A stretch of DNA of 64,000 bases from Flavobacterium nackdongense (GTDB lineage Bacteria; Bacteroidota; Bacteroidia; Flavobacteriales; Flavobacteriaceae), in assembly GCF_004355225.1 (NCBI RefSeq), contig NZ_CP037933.1, forward strand, positions 62,001 to 126,000, given 5' to 3'. Below are positions 36,417 to 44,645 of the stretch, piece after piece; position 1 is the first letter of the stretch; each line of letters begins with the position of its first letter. Both the position numbers and the translations under genes were made by a program. Under the pieces are notes generated by a model. That model ran no database searches. It saw only the letters and a program-made list of their open reading frames with translations, and was not told the origin of the DNA.

Positions 36417-36836
36417 TTAATCTTCGTCATCTTCGTCATCATCTTCGTTTGACACATCCGATTCCTCGTCATCGTCGTCATCGTCGTCATCATCATCTCC
36501 TTTGTCATCGCTAGGCTCTTTGTACTCATCAGTATCATCATCATCGCTGCTTACGTCGTCGTCGTCATCAAGGTTGATACCATCATCGATTGGTTCAATT
36601 TCTGCTGCTATTTCATCGTCTTCATCATAATTTTCGATTCTGTCGGCCAGTTTAGTACTGATTTTCACTAAATAAATAGTATCTTCAGTGCGCACTTCGA
36701 CAGCTTCGACCAATTCGTTTTGGGCGTTTCTAAAACGGATTATATTTGAATCATCATAGCCATCAGGAAATTTTTCTACTAAAAGATTCAAAATTTCGTG
36801 GGTAAGTTTTGCGTAATCAACAATTACTCTTCTCAT
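36417..36836 (-). CDS. Small protein with extreme acidic tail
   Basis: This 139-residue protein has a structured first half (VIVDYAKLTHEILNLLVEKF and EAVEVRTEDTIYLVKIS) and a second half made almost entirely of Asp, Glu and Ser. I recognise it only as a conserved flavobacterial hypothetical. It starts 9 bp after the deoxyhypusine-synthase-like gene, so it is in the same operon as speA. A polyanionic tail next to polyamine-synthesis genes could bind polyamines, but that is speculation. Confidence 0.7.
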   Translation of the reverse strand: MRRVIVDYAKLTHEILNLLVEKFPDGYDDSNIIRFRNAQNELVEAVEVRTEDTIYLVKISTKLADRIENYDEDDEIAAEIEPIDDGINLDDDDDVSSDDDDTDEYKEPSDDKGDDDDDDDDDDEESDVSNEDDDEDDED

Positions 36837-36845
36837 AAATTTCTA

Positions 36846-37817
36846 TTATAAATCCAACAAATAGGCAAAAATTAATGGCGCTACAATGGTAGCATCCGAC
36901 TCGATAATGAATTTTGGGGTTTTTATGTCTAATTTACCCCAAGTGATTTTTTCATTCGGTACCGCCCCTGAATAGGAACCGTAACTAGTCGTAGAATCTG
37001 AAATCTGGCAGAAATAGCTCCAAAACGGAATTTCGTGCATTTCCATATCTTGATACAACATTGGTACAACGCAAATCGGAAAATCGCCAGCGATACCTCC
37101 GCCAATTTGGAAAAACCCAATACCATTAGAACTATTTTTTGGGTACCAATCAGCTAAGAAGGTCATATATTCGATTCCTGATTTCATCGTCGATGCTTTC
37201 AAATCCCCTTTGATAACATAGGAAGCAAAAATATTTCCCATCGTACTGTCTTCCCAACCGGGTACAATAATAGGTAAATTTTTCTCTGCAGCAGCATACA
37301 TCCAACTGTCTTTTAAATCAATTTCGTAATATTCCTCCAAAACGCCAGAAAGTAACATCTTGTACATGAATTCATGTGGGAAGTATCTTTCTCCTTTATC
37401 ATCGGCGTCTTTCCAAATTTTGTAAATGTGTTTTTGCAAACGACGGAACGCTTCGTGCTCAGGAATACATGTGTCGGTCACACGGTTCAATCCTCTTTCC
37501 AGCAAAGCCCATTCGTCTTCTGGGGTTAAATCACGGTAATTTGGCACTCTTTCGTAGTGCGAATGTGCTACTAAATTCATTATATCTTCCTCAAGATTGG
37601 CTCCTGTGCAAGAAATAATTTGAACTTTATCTTTGCGAATAATTTCCGCAAAAATTTTACCTATTTCGGCGGTGCTCATTGCTCCAGCCATACTCACCAT
37701 CATTTTCGCACCATTGGCTAATTGCTGTTCGTAGGCTTTAGCGGCATCCACTAAAGATGCTGAATTGAAATGCAGATAGTGCTTTTCGATAAACTGACTA
37801 ATTGGTCCTTTGCTCAT
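36846..37817 (-). CDS. Deoxyhypusine synthase-like protein
   Basis: This 323-residue protein has the deoxyhypusine synthase fold: SMAGAMSTAEIGKIFAEII, VQIISCTGANLEEDIMNL and the end region YSGAVPNEKITWGKL. Bacteria lack eIF5A, so members in bacteria are usually tied to polyamine metabolism such as homospermidine formation. Where eukaryotic enzymes have the imine-forming Lys (GGGVVKHH), this one reads QIGGGIAGDF, so that Lys appears to be replaced (by-eye alignment). It follows speA by 87 bp and precedes the acidic-protein gene. Confidence 0.85.
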   Translation of the reverse strand: MSKGPISQFIEKHYLHFNSASLVDAAKAYEQQLANGAKMMVSMAGAMSTAEIGKIFAEIIRKDKVQIISCTGANLEEDIMNLVAHSHYERVPNYRDLTPEDEWALLERGLNRVTDTCIPEHEAFRRLQKHIYKIWKDADDKGERYFPHEFMYKMLLSGVLEEYYEIDLKDSWMYAAAEKNLPIIVPGWEDSTMGNIFASYVIKGDLKASTMKSGIEYMTFLADWYPKNSSNGIGFFQIGGGIAGDFPICVVPMLYQDMEMHEIPFWSYFCQISDSTTSYGSYSGAVPNEKITWGKLDIKTPKFIIESDATIVAPLIFAYLLDL

Positions 37818-37904
37818 TTTTTATGGGTTTAAAGCATTACATTTCGGGCTTCAAAGAAAATATTTTTTTTTGAAAACTACAATGCCATTTACAAGTTTTA
37901 ATTA

Positions 37905-39302
37905 TTATTTATTATAGCCTAAAATTTCTAAAACGTCGTCAGCGGTTTGTTGCTGCGAAAAAATTTCAGTGGCGAGAATGCCATTTTCGTCACGATCTAT
38001 CAAAATGTGCTTGGGTTGCGGAATCAAACAGTGGTGCAATCCTCCGTAACCTCCTATAGTTTCTTGATAGGCTCCCGTGTTGAAAAAACCTATATAAAGC
38101 GGCTTTTCTTTGTTGTATTTGGGCAGATAGATGGCATTCATATTTTGCTCAGAATTGTAATAATCATCACTATCACAGGTCATTCCTCCTAACAAAACGC
38201 GTTCGTAGGTATCATTCCAACGATTCACTGCCAACATAATAAATCGTCTGTTGATTGCCCAAGTGTCTGGCAAAGTGGTGATGAAAGACGAATCAATCAT
38301 ATTCCATTTTTCTCTGTCATTTTGTTGTTTCTGATACAAAATTTGATAAATCGCGCCACCGCTTTCGCCAACGGTATACGAGCCGAATTCGGTAAAAATA
38401 TTTGGAACATCTACCTCGGCTTCATCACAAGCAATCTTGATTTGATTGATGATTTCGTCAATCATATACTGATAATCGTATTCAAATGCCAATGAGTTTT
38501 TTATAGGAAACCCACCGCCAATGTTTAACCCATCAAGGGTAGGGCATTCTCTTTTTAAAGCAACGTATACTTTGATACATTTCACCAATTCATTCCAATA
38601 ATAGGCATTGTCATTGATTCCAGTATTAATAAAAAAGTGCAGCATTTTGAGCTCCAATTTTTTATTTTCTTGAATTTGCTTTTTGTAAAACTGAACAATA
38701 TTTTTATAACCAATGCCGAGACGTGAGGTATAAAACTCAAATTTTGGCTCTTCTTCAGCAGCTATACGTATTCCAATTTTGAATTTCTTTTTGATGTTTT
38801 CTTGCAAAATATCCAATTCTTCGTAATTATCAATTATCGGAATGGTATTTTTGTGTCCGTTATTGATTAATCTTGCAATGTTTTCGATGTATTGATCTCT
38901 CTTAAATCCGTTGCAAATCACATAAGTACTTTTGTTGATTTTACCGGATTCCAACAATTTTTCCACAATATTGATATCAAAAGCCGAAGAGGTTTCGATG
39001 TGAATGTTGTTTTTGAAAGCCTCGTTCATGATGTACTCAAAATGGGAACTTTTGGTGCAATAACAATAATAATACTTCGCCTCGTAATTGTTTTTCTCCA
39101 TCGATTTACGAAACCAACTTTTGGCTTTGTTGATGTTATTGGAAATTTGAGGCAAATAGGTAAATTTCAAAGGCGTACCATATTGCTCTACCAATTTCAT
39201 TAAATCGATATTGTGAAATTCAAGGTTGTCTTTATTTAATGTAAATTCCTCCTGAGGGAAATAATACGTCTGATTGATTAAGTCGAAATATTTTGTATTC
39301 AT
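37905..39302 (-). CDS. speA: Arginine decarboxylase (PLP fold type III)
   Basis: This 465-residue protein belongs to the alanine-racemase-fold decarboxylases. YYYCYCTKSSHFEY carries the likely PLP Lys at residue 84; GLNIGGGFP is the phosphate-binding region, EFGSYTVGESG the conserved Glu/Gly site, and MTCDSDDYY the substrate-side Cys-Asp. It is much shorter than E. coli SpeA and matches the compact Bacteroidetes form, adjacent to a deoxyhypusine-synthase-like gene. It would make agmatine from arginine. No agmatinase gene is present in the cluster. A 59-codon ORF lies 50 bp upstream on the same transcript. Confidence 0.88.
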   Translation of the reverse strand: MNTKYFDLINQTYYFPQEEFTLNKDNLEFHNIDLMKLVEQYGTPLKFTYLPQISNNINKAKSWFRKSMEKNNYEAKYYYCYCTKSSHFEYIMNEAFKNNIHIETSSAFDINIVEKLLESGKINKSTYVICNGFKRDQYIENIARLINNGHKNTIPIIDNYEELDILQENIKKKFKIGIRIAAEEEPKFEFYTSRLGIGYKNIVQFYKKQIQENKKLELKMLHFFINTGINDNAYYWNELVKCIKVYVALKRECPTLDGLNIGGGFPIKNSLAFEYDYQYMIDEIINQIKIACDEAEVDVPNIFTEFGSYTVGESGGAIYQILYQKQQNDREKWNMIDSSFITTLPDTWAINRRFIMLAVNRWNDTYERVLLGGMTCDSDDYYNSEQNMNAIYLPKYNKEKPLYIGFFNTGAYQETIGGYGGLHHCLIPQPKHILIDRDENGILATEIFSQQQTADDVLEILGYNK

Positions 39303-39352
39303 TTGATTTTTATAATTTTAGATTAATTAATAGTACAATAATTAACTAAAAT

Positions 39353-39532
39353 TCAAACTCTAATGTTTTCAAAAACGATTTGGAGTTTTTCGTTTTCTGC
39401 TTTCAAATAGGGGAAAAGATCAAAACTCAAAGTATCTTTCATAGCAAAAAAACGTCTCAATATTCTTAGAAAAGAACTACTGTTTTCGTTTTTTGAAGTG
39501 CTATAATTTCTGGTATTTTGACTTTTTTTCAT
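39353..39532 (-). CDS. 59-residue leader ORF upstream of speA
   Basis: A complete ORF from ATG 39532 to TGA, 59 residues, rich in Lys, Asn, Ser and Arg in the first half (MKKSQNTRNYSTSKNENSSS) and ending KLQIVFENIRV. I do not recognise a family. It sits in the 287-bp gap between aroB and speA, in the same direction, and its start is 5 nt after a promoter box, so it would be the first gene of a (nearly) leaderless mRNA. It could be a small protein or a regulatory leader of speA. Confidence 0.55.
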   Translation of the reverse strand: MKKSQNTRNYSTSKNENSSSFLRILRRFFAMKDTLSFDLFPYLKAENEKLQIVFENIRV

Positions 39533-39537
39533 TGCTG

Positions 39538-39569
39538 CAAATGTAAAAAATATTAAATAGGTAATGCAA
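39538..39569 (-). promoter_or_regulatory. Promoter of the leader ORF-speA operon
   Basis: On the minus strand TTG (39569-39567), 21 nt, TACATTTG (39545-39538): a full match to the Bacteroidetes consensus and spacing. The predicted start of transcription falls at or next to the leader ORF ATG. Confidence 0.6.
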
Positions 39570-39589
39570 TCCTTATTATAAAAAAATGG

Positions 39590-40660
39590 TTAAGATTTAT
39601 AATCTTCAAAAGCCTCTAAAATCAATTCATTTTCAACAGATTGATTGATTTTTATTTTTCCGATACCTTCAATCAAGGCAAACTGAATGCTTCCGTACTC
39701 ATTTTTTTTGTCGTGAATGAGTAATTCTAATATGGGTTCTATGTCTTTTTCCTCGAAGACTACAGCTTCATAGATCGATTTTATAGTCGCTTTTATTTGA
39801 TGGTATTCGTCGGTGGTAATTAAATTTTTCTGTAAGGAAATATAGCTTTCTAAGATCATTCCGATCGCAATGGCCTCACCGTGCAACAGGCTTTTTTTGT
39901 CGTCGTTTTCTAAAAAATAACTTTCAATAGCGTGTCCTAAAGTATGTCCGAAATTCAAGGCTTTACGAATGTTTTTTTCGGTTGGATCTTGCATTACAAT
40001 TTCGTTCTTGATTTCGACAGAACGATAAATCAGGGCATCAAAATCGGCAAAATCGATTGCTTTCAAATCCAGAAATTGTTCCCAATATTCTTTGTCATAA
40101 ATCAAGCCGTGCTTCAACATTTCGGCCAGTCCGGAACGCATTTCTTCTTGTGGAAGCGTCTCCAAATATTGGGTGTCAATCAGTACCATTTTGGGAACAT
40201 TGATTACCCCAATTTGATTTTTTAGATTGCCTAAATCAACACCTGTTTTTCCGCCAACCGAAGCATCTACCATGGATAATAAAGTAGTTGGAATATGAAC
40301 AAAATCGATACCACGTTTGAACGTCGAGGCCACGAAGCCTCCCAAATCCGTTACAACTCCACCTCCCAAATTAATAATAAGGCTTTTTCTATCGGCACCT
40401 AATTCGGTCAATACATTCCATAATTCGACGCAAGTTTCAATGTTTTTGTTGGGCTCACCGGCTTCAAATTCAATAATTTCTATAGTGAGATCGGTGGCTA
40501 AATAGGGCAGAAATTGCGACAAACAAAATTCGTTGGTATTGCTATCAACTACTATAAAGAGGTTGGAATAGTGGCTGCCCTCAATAAATGAATTAAGTGC
40601 GTTATATCCTTCTTCATTAAAATATATGGGATAATTGTTGGCTTGAATAGATTGCATCAT
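39590..40660 (-). CDS. aroB: 3-dehydroquinate synthase
   Basis: AroB converts DAHP to 3-dehydroquinate in the shikimate pathway. The protein has the NAD-binding LGGGVVTDLGGFVASTFKRG, HIPTTLLSMVDASVGGKTG, GLAEMLKHGLI and FGHTLGHAIE with the zinc-binding His residues. I start at ATG 40660 (356 aa); ATG 40657 is equally good. The frame is open to 40789, but that extension reads back through the divergent promoters and the proline dehydrogenase start. Confidence 0.93.
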   Translation of the reverse strand: MMQSIQANNYPIYFNEEGYNALNSFIEGSHYSNLFIVVDSNTNEFCLSQFLPYLATDLTIEIIEFEAGEPNKNIETCVELWNVLTELGADRKSLIINLGGGVVTDLGGFVASTFKRGIDFVHIPTTLLSMVDASVGGKTGVDLGNLKNQIGVINVPKMVLIDTQYLETLPQEEMRSGLAEMLKHGLIYDKEYWEQFLDLKAIDFADFDALIYRSVEIKNEIVMQDPTEKNIRKALNFGHTLGHAIESYFLENDDKKSLLHGEAIAIGMILESYISLQKNLITTDEYHQIKATIKSIYEAVVFEEKDIEPILELLIHDKKNEYGSIQFALIEGIGKIKINQSVENELILEAFEDYKS

Positions 40661-40722
40661 CGTTGAATAATTTAAACCGCAAAATAAGGTATTTTTTGGA
40701 TAATAATTTTGAAAACTCTCTT

Positions 40723-40740
40723 TATATTTGTGCAAAAATA
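40723..40740. promoter_or_regulatory. Back-to-back -7 boxes, aroB and proline dehydrogenase
   Basis: TATATTTG on plus (40723-40730) faces proline dehydrogenase; TATTTTTG on minus (40740-40733) faces aroB. Two bases separate them. The plus box has a TTG 24 nt upstream (40696-40698), slightly long; no -33 TTG for the minus box. Confidence 0.45.
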
Positions 40741-40749
40741 TAACAAATA

Positions 40750-41919
40750 ATGAAAAATTTATTCGATAATACACAAATTGCATTTTCATTAAAAAGCGAT
40801 ACCGAGCTCGAAAGAGCTTATTTTTTATTCAAATTGATTGCAAATGAACCACTTGTTCGCATTGGAACTGCGGTAACTAATTTTGCTATAAAAGCAAGTT
40901 TACCAGTCGAAGGTTTGATTCGTGCGACTGTTTTTGATCATTTTTGTGGTGGTGTAAATGAGGATGATAGCCTAAGAGTAGTCGATAAGATGTTTACCAA
41001 AGGAGTTTCTTCGGTTCTAGATTATTCGGTCGAAGGCAAAGAAGAAGAGGAACAATTTGATGCTGTATTGGAAAAAACTTTGAAGTTGATTGCGTTTGCC
41101 AAAGAAAAGAAATCAATTCCCTTTGCGGTTTTCAAACCTTCTGGTTTTGGTCGAATCAATTTGTATGAAGAAGTGAGTTTAGGGAAAAAATTGACCGGAG
41201 CTGAATTAGAAGAATGGGAAAAAGTAGTGGCAAGGTTCGAAAAAGTTTGCAAAGCCTCCTTCGAAAGTGATGTGGCTCTACTGATAGATGCTGAAGAAAG
41301 CTGGATGCAAGACGCCGTCGATGCTTTAGTAGAAGAAATGATGCGAAAATACAATAAAACCAAACCTATAGTCTTTAATACTTTGCAGTTGTATCGTTGG
41401 GATCGATTGGATTATTTGAAAAAATTGCACGAAAAAGCTAAAAACGAAGGTTTTTTTATCGGAATGAAACTCGTAAGAGGAGCTTATATGGAAAAGGAAA
41501 ATGAGCGCGCCATCGAAAAAGGCTATCCTTCGCCTATTTGCGCATCCAAAGAAGCTACAGATATCAATTACGATTCTGCTGTAAAATATATGGTAGAACA
41601 CATAGATCGGATGTCTATTTTTGAAGGAACCCACAATGAAGCTAGCACCTATTCTTTGATGGAATTGATGGAGTCTAAGGGAATTCAATCGACCGATGAT
41701 CGAATTTGGTTTGGTCAGTTGTACGGCATGAGCGATACAATTAGTTATAATTTGGCCGATAGCGGCTATAATGTAGCCAAGTATTTGCCTTTTGGTCCCG
41801 TAAAAGATGTGATGCCCTACTTGATTCGTCGTGCCGAAGAAAACACTTCGGTGGCGGGACAAACCAGCCGTGAATTAGAAATGATAAAAGCGGAGAGAAA
41901 TAGAAGAAAAGGGAAGTAG
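40750..41919 (+). CDS. Proline dehydrogenase (monofunctional)
   Basis: This flavoenzyme oxidises proline to pyrroline-5-carboxylate. The 389-residue protein has the beta/alpha-barrel motifs LLIDAEESWMQ, FNTLQLYRWDRLDYL, MKLVRGAYMEKE and the C-terminal YLPFGPVKDVMPYLIRRAEEN, which hold the FAD- and proline-binding residues. It lacks the aldehyde dehydrogenase half of PutA, as usual in Bacteroidetes. The ATG is about 20 nt after the promoter box. Confidence 0.93.
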   Translation: MKNLFDNTQIAFSLKSDTELERAYFLFKLIANEPLVRIGTAVTNFAIKASLPVEGLIRATVFDHFCGGVNEDDSLRVVDKMFTKGVSSVLDYSVEGKEEEEQFDAVLEKTLKLIAFAKEKKSIPFAVFKPSGFGRINLYEEVSLGKKLTGAELEEWEKVVARFEKVCKASFESDVALLIDAEESWMQDAVDALVEEMMRKYNKTKPIVFNTLQLYRWDRLDYLKKLHEKAKNEGFFIGMKLVRGAYMEKENERAIEKGYPSPICASKEATDINYDSAVKYMVEHIDRMSIFEGTHNEASTYSLMELMESKGIQSTDDRIWFGQLYGMSDTISYNLADSGYNVAKYLPFGPVKDVMPYLIRRAEENTSVAGQTSRELEMIKAERNRRKGK

Positions 41920-41974
41920 CTTTAATACATAAAACTCCATTAATCAGATTTTGTAAAGACAAATTAATTTTAAA

Positions 41975-42427
41975 ATGAAAAAAATAATTATTATCATATT
42001 TTTCTTTTCTATCGTGAGTTGTGAAAAACAAAATCAGGAAAAAAATTTGCTTGTTGAAAAACTTAAATCAGAAAATAATTTCTTAAAACAAAAAAATGAT
42101 TCTCTCAATAATGAATTGAAAAATGCTAAATCGAAAAAGAATTATTGGTTTGATGTTGAATTCGAAGGAGTAAAATTGGTTAATAAAGGAATAAAAGACC
42201 CGGAAAACTATATTGAAAATTCTTTAAGAGAAAGACCAGAATTAATCCCTTTAAATCCTATATTAGGCGGGAATATGGTATTTGATAAAATTCAAATCTT
42301 GGGTGAGGAATGGATAATCGCTGACTATAGTGATGGTCACGTTCAAGGCAAAGCAATTTATAGTTATAAAGTAAATAATGATGCTAAAGTAGAATTTTTG
42401 ATAATGAATTCTTTTGAACCAAATTAA
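41975..42427 (+). CDS. Hypothetical lipoprotein with coiled coil
   Basis: This 150-residue protein starts with a short signal sequence and lipobox ending IVSC (Cys at residue 16), so it is probably a lipoprotein. Residues about 20-55 form a Lys/Glu/Asn-rich coiled coil, and the rest is a small domain with GEEWIIADYSDGHVQGKAIYSY. I do not recognise the family. It stands between the convergent proline dehydrogenase and ABC exporter and shows no operon partner. Confidence 0.65.
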   Translation: MKKIIIIIFFFSIVSCEKQNQEKNLLVEKLKSENNFLKQKNDSLNNELKNAKSKKNYWFDVEFEGVKLVNKGIKDPENYIENSLRERPELIPLNPILGGNMVFDKIQILGEEWIIADYSDGHVQGKAIYSYKVNNDAKVEFLIMNSFEPN

Positions 42428-42465
42428 ATCTGAGGGAAAGGAAAGTTTTTTTTTATTCAGTTTAA

Positions 42466-42503
42466 ACCTGACAAGTTTTTAAAACCTGTTACGTCTTTTT
42501 TTT
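42466..42503 (+). terminator. Weak terminator after the lipoprotein gene
   Basis: The sequence acctgacaagttttt/aaaacctgt forms an imperfect stem followed by a run of T (from 42495). It looks like a degraded version of the perfect hairpin at 51577-51608. Confidence 0.45.
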
Positions 42504-42517
42504 TGCCAAAAAACATT

Positions 42518-44305
42518 TTATGAATGACTAAATTGCAAATTGCTCAAGTTTTTATAGATACCGTTTTCTAAAGCAATCAATTCTTGGTGTGTTCCTTGTT
42601 CCGCAATTACACCTTTATCCAAAACCAAAATTTGATCTGCCTTGCGAATGGTAGAAAGACGGTGCGCAATAATAATGCTGGTTCTTCCTTCCATCAAGAT
42701 TTCCAAGGCTTCTTGTACCAGTTTTTCACTTTCGCTGTCCAAGGATGACGTGGCTTCGTCCAAAATTAAGATACTTGGGTTTTTAAGCAAAGCTCTCGCA
42801 ATAGCAATGCGTTGTCTTTGTCCGCCAGAAAGTTTAATACCCCTTTCACCAACAAGCGTTTCAAATTTTTCAGGAAAACTTTCTATAAAACTCAAAGCGT
42901 TGGCTTGTTGTGCTGCCAAAGTTATTTCTTCATCCGAAGCATCTGGATTTCCGTAGGCAATATTTTCTTTGATGGTGCCACCAAATAAAATCACATCTTG
43001 AGGAACGATACTCATATTGCCACGAAGATTTTCTAAATCATAATCGTAGATATTTTTTCCATCTACCAATATGTCGCCACTGTCAATGTCGTAAAAACGA
43101 AGTAGTAGGGAAGCTATAGTCGATTTTCCAACACCGCTCGGCCCTACAATAGCGATCTTTTGGCCGAAGTTGGCTGTGAAATTAACCCCTTTCAAAACCT
43201 TCATTTCTTTTCTGGAAGGGTAGGTGAAGGCCACATTATGGAACGTCACATTGCCTTGTATCTTTTGAATGGAATGCGAATTTTGTGTAGAATTTATTTT
43301 TTCGGGAGTTTCGTCTAATAGTTCAAAAACGCGTTCGGTTGCGCCAATCGCCTTTTGGATTTGAGCGTACAATTCGGCAATCCCACCAAAAGAAGCACCT
43401 ACAAATGTAGAATACAATACAAAAGTGATCAATTGTCCCACACTCATTTCGCCACTTATACTCAATCGAACGCCAAACCAAACCACGGCAACAATAGCTC
43501 CAAAAAGGCAAAATATAATGAAGGAAGCAAAATACCCTCTGTATTTCCCACCCTTAATAGCTTGTTTGACTACTTCTTTTATTTTTCCGTCATACCGGGC
43601 GATTTCATACCATTCATTGGCGAAAGCTTTGACGATACTGATTCCTTGCATTGTTTCTTCAACAATGACTTGACTTTCGGCAACTTGATCTTGGACTTTC
43701 TTAGAATATTTCCGGATGAATCTACCAAAAATTACCGCAGCAACAGCTATCAGTGGAACGACTGACAACATTAGTAAAGTAAGTTTTACACTTTCGGTAG
43801 CCAACAAAATAACCCCACCAATAATCAAAATAAATTGTCGTAAAAACTCTGCTATGGTTGATGTAAGTGTGTCTTGAATTTGCGAAATATCAGCACTAAT
43901 TCTACTGTTTAATTCGCCCACTCTTTTCTGAGAGAAGAAGGACATAGGCAATTTGACTAAATTGCTATATAAGGACAATCTCAAATTTGCTAAAGTGTTT
44001 TCCGTAAAATTCACGAATAATGAAAGCCTAAAAAAAGAACAAATCGATTGCATAAAAAGAATTAGGATCAAAAGTAAAGCGATGTTATCTGCTTGATCAT
44101 AACTTTTGTCTTTTACACAATCTACCAACATTCCCATCAATTTTGGGAAAGCGAGCGCGGTAGCACCCGTGAGTAATAAAAAGAGTAAGCCGACATAAAA
44201 TTTCCAACGATGGCCCCTAGCGTACCTGAAAATGATGGTTGCCTTGCTCAGTGAAGTAGCGGTAATTTTAGATTTTGGTAAATCATTTTCTTTGAAACGT
44301 GCCAT
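42518..44305 (-). CDS. ABC exporter, fused permease/ATPase (MsbA type)
   Basis: This 595-residue half-transporter has six transmembrane helices in about residues 35-310 and a C-terminal nucleotide-binding domain: Walker A IVGPSGVGKST near 388, signature LSGGQRQRIAIARALL, Walker B ILILDEATSSLD and the H-loop IIAHRLSTI. It belongs to the MsbA/BmrA-like lipid or multidrug exporters and probably works as a homodimer; substrate unknown. A minus-strand TATATTTG (44331-44324) lies 18 nt before the ATG. Confidence 0.92.
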   Translation of the reverse strand: MARFKENDLPKSKITATSLSKATIIFRYARGHRWKFYVGLLFLLLTGATALAFPKLMGMLVDCVKDKSYDQADNIALLLILILFMQSICSFFRLSLFVNFTENTLANLRLSLYSNLVKLPMSFFSQKRVGELNSRISADISQIQDTLTSTIAEFLRQFILIIGGVILLATESVKLTLLMLSVVPLIAVAAVIFGRFIRKYSKKVQDQVAESQVIVEETMQGISIVKAFANEWYEIARYDGKIKEVVKQAIKGGKYRGYFASFIIFCLFGAIVAVVWFGVRLSISGEMSVGQLITFVLYSTFVGASFGGIAELYAQIQKAIGATERVFELLDETPEKINSTQNSHSIQKIQGNVTFHNVAFTYPSRKEMKVLKGVNFTANFGQKIAIVGPSGVGKSTIASLLLRFYDIDSGDILVDGKNIYDYDLENLRGNMSIVPQDVILFGGTIKENIAYGNPDASDEEITLAAQQANALSFIESFPEKFETLVGERGIKLSGGQRQRIAIARALLKNPSILILDEATSSLDSESEKLVQEALEILMEGRTSIIIAHRLSTIRKADQILVLDKGVIAEQGTHQELIALENGIYKNLSNLQFSHS

Positions 44306-44434
44306 TAATTTTTATTTTTTTTACAAATATAACAGTAAACCCATTGCATGCTTTAGAATAAGTTTTAATTCATCGTCGAAAAAAGTGCACTGAAGGTTTT
44401 ATTGTGGATTAAATTATATTTTTTTGAATTTTGT

Positions 44435-44464
44435 TTGTGAATCCAATATCTAAGTGTATATTTG
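44435..44464 (+). promoter_or_regulatory. Promoter of tRNA-Val
   Basis: TTG (44435-44437), 19 nt, TATATTTG (44457-44464); the tRNA begins 13 nt later. A clean consensus match. Confidence 0.7.
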
Positions 44465-44476
44465 CACTCGCAATAA

Positions 44477-44551
44477 GGGCGATTAGCTCAGCTGGTTCAG
44501 AGCACCTCGTTTACACCGAGGGGGTCGGGGGTTCGAACCCCTCATCGCCCA
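44477..44551 (+). tRNA. tRNA-Val (anticodon TAC)
   Basis: The acceptor arms GGGCGAT (44477) and ATCGCCC (44544-44550) pair fully, with A as discriminator. The D arm TAGCTCAGCTGGTTCAGAGCA, read in two parts, the anticodon loop with TAC between CCTCG/CGAGG, and the T arm GGGGGTTCGAACCCC are all present. The CCA end is not encoded. Confidence 0.95.
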
Positions 44552-44556
44552 CAAAA

Positions 44557-44587
44557 AACTTCAACAGAAATGTTGGAGTTTTTTTTA
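44557..44587 (+). terminator. Terminator of tRNA-Val
   Basis: AACTTCAACA (44557-44566) pairs with TGTTGGAGTT (44571-44580) around a GAAA loop, with one G-T pair, then a T run. Confidence 0.85.
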
Positions 44588-44645
44588 TGCGCTTTTCCCG
44601 GGAAAATTGGATCAAATTGAAGTTTTGAAACATAAATTGCAATGA

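Noticed and set aside
39590..40789. 399-aa form of aroB starting at 40789
   Set aside because: The extra 43 residues would be translated from the divergent promoter region and the other gene's start; they do not resemble AroB.
41920..42517. A third case of gene 3'-end duplication, at proline dehydrogenase around the lipoprotein gene
   Set aside because: Only a loose purine-rich similarity is seen; no run of convincing identity.
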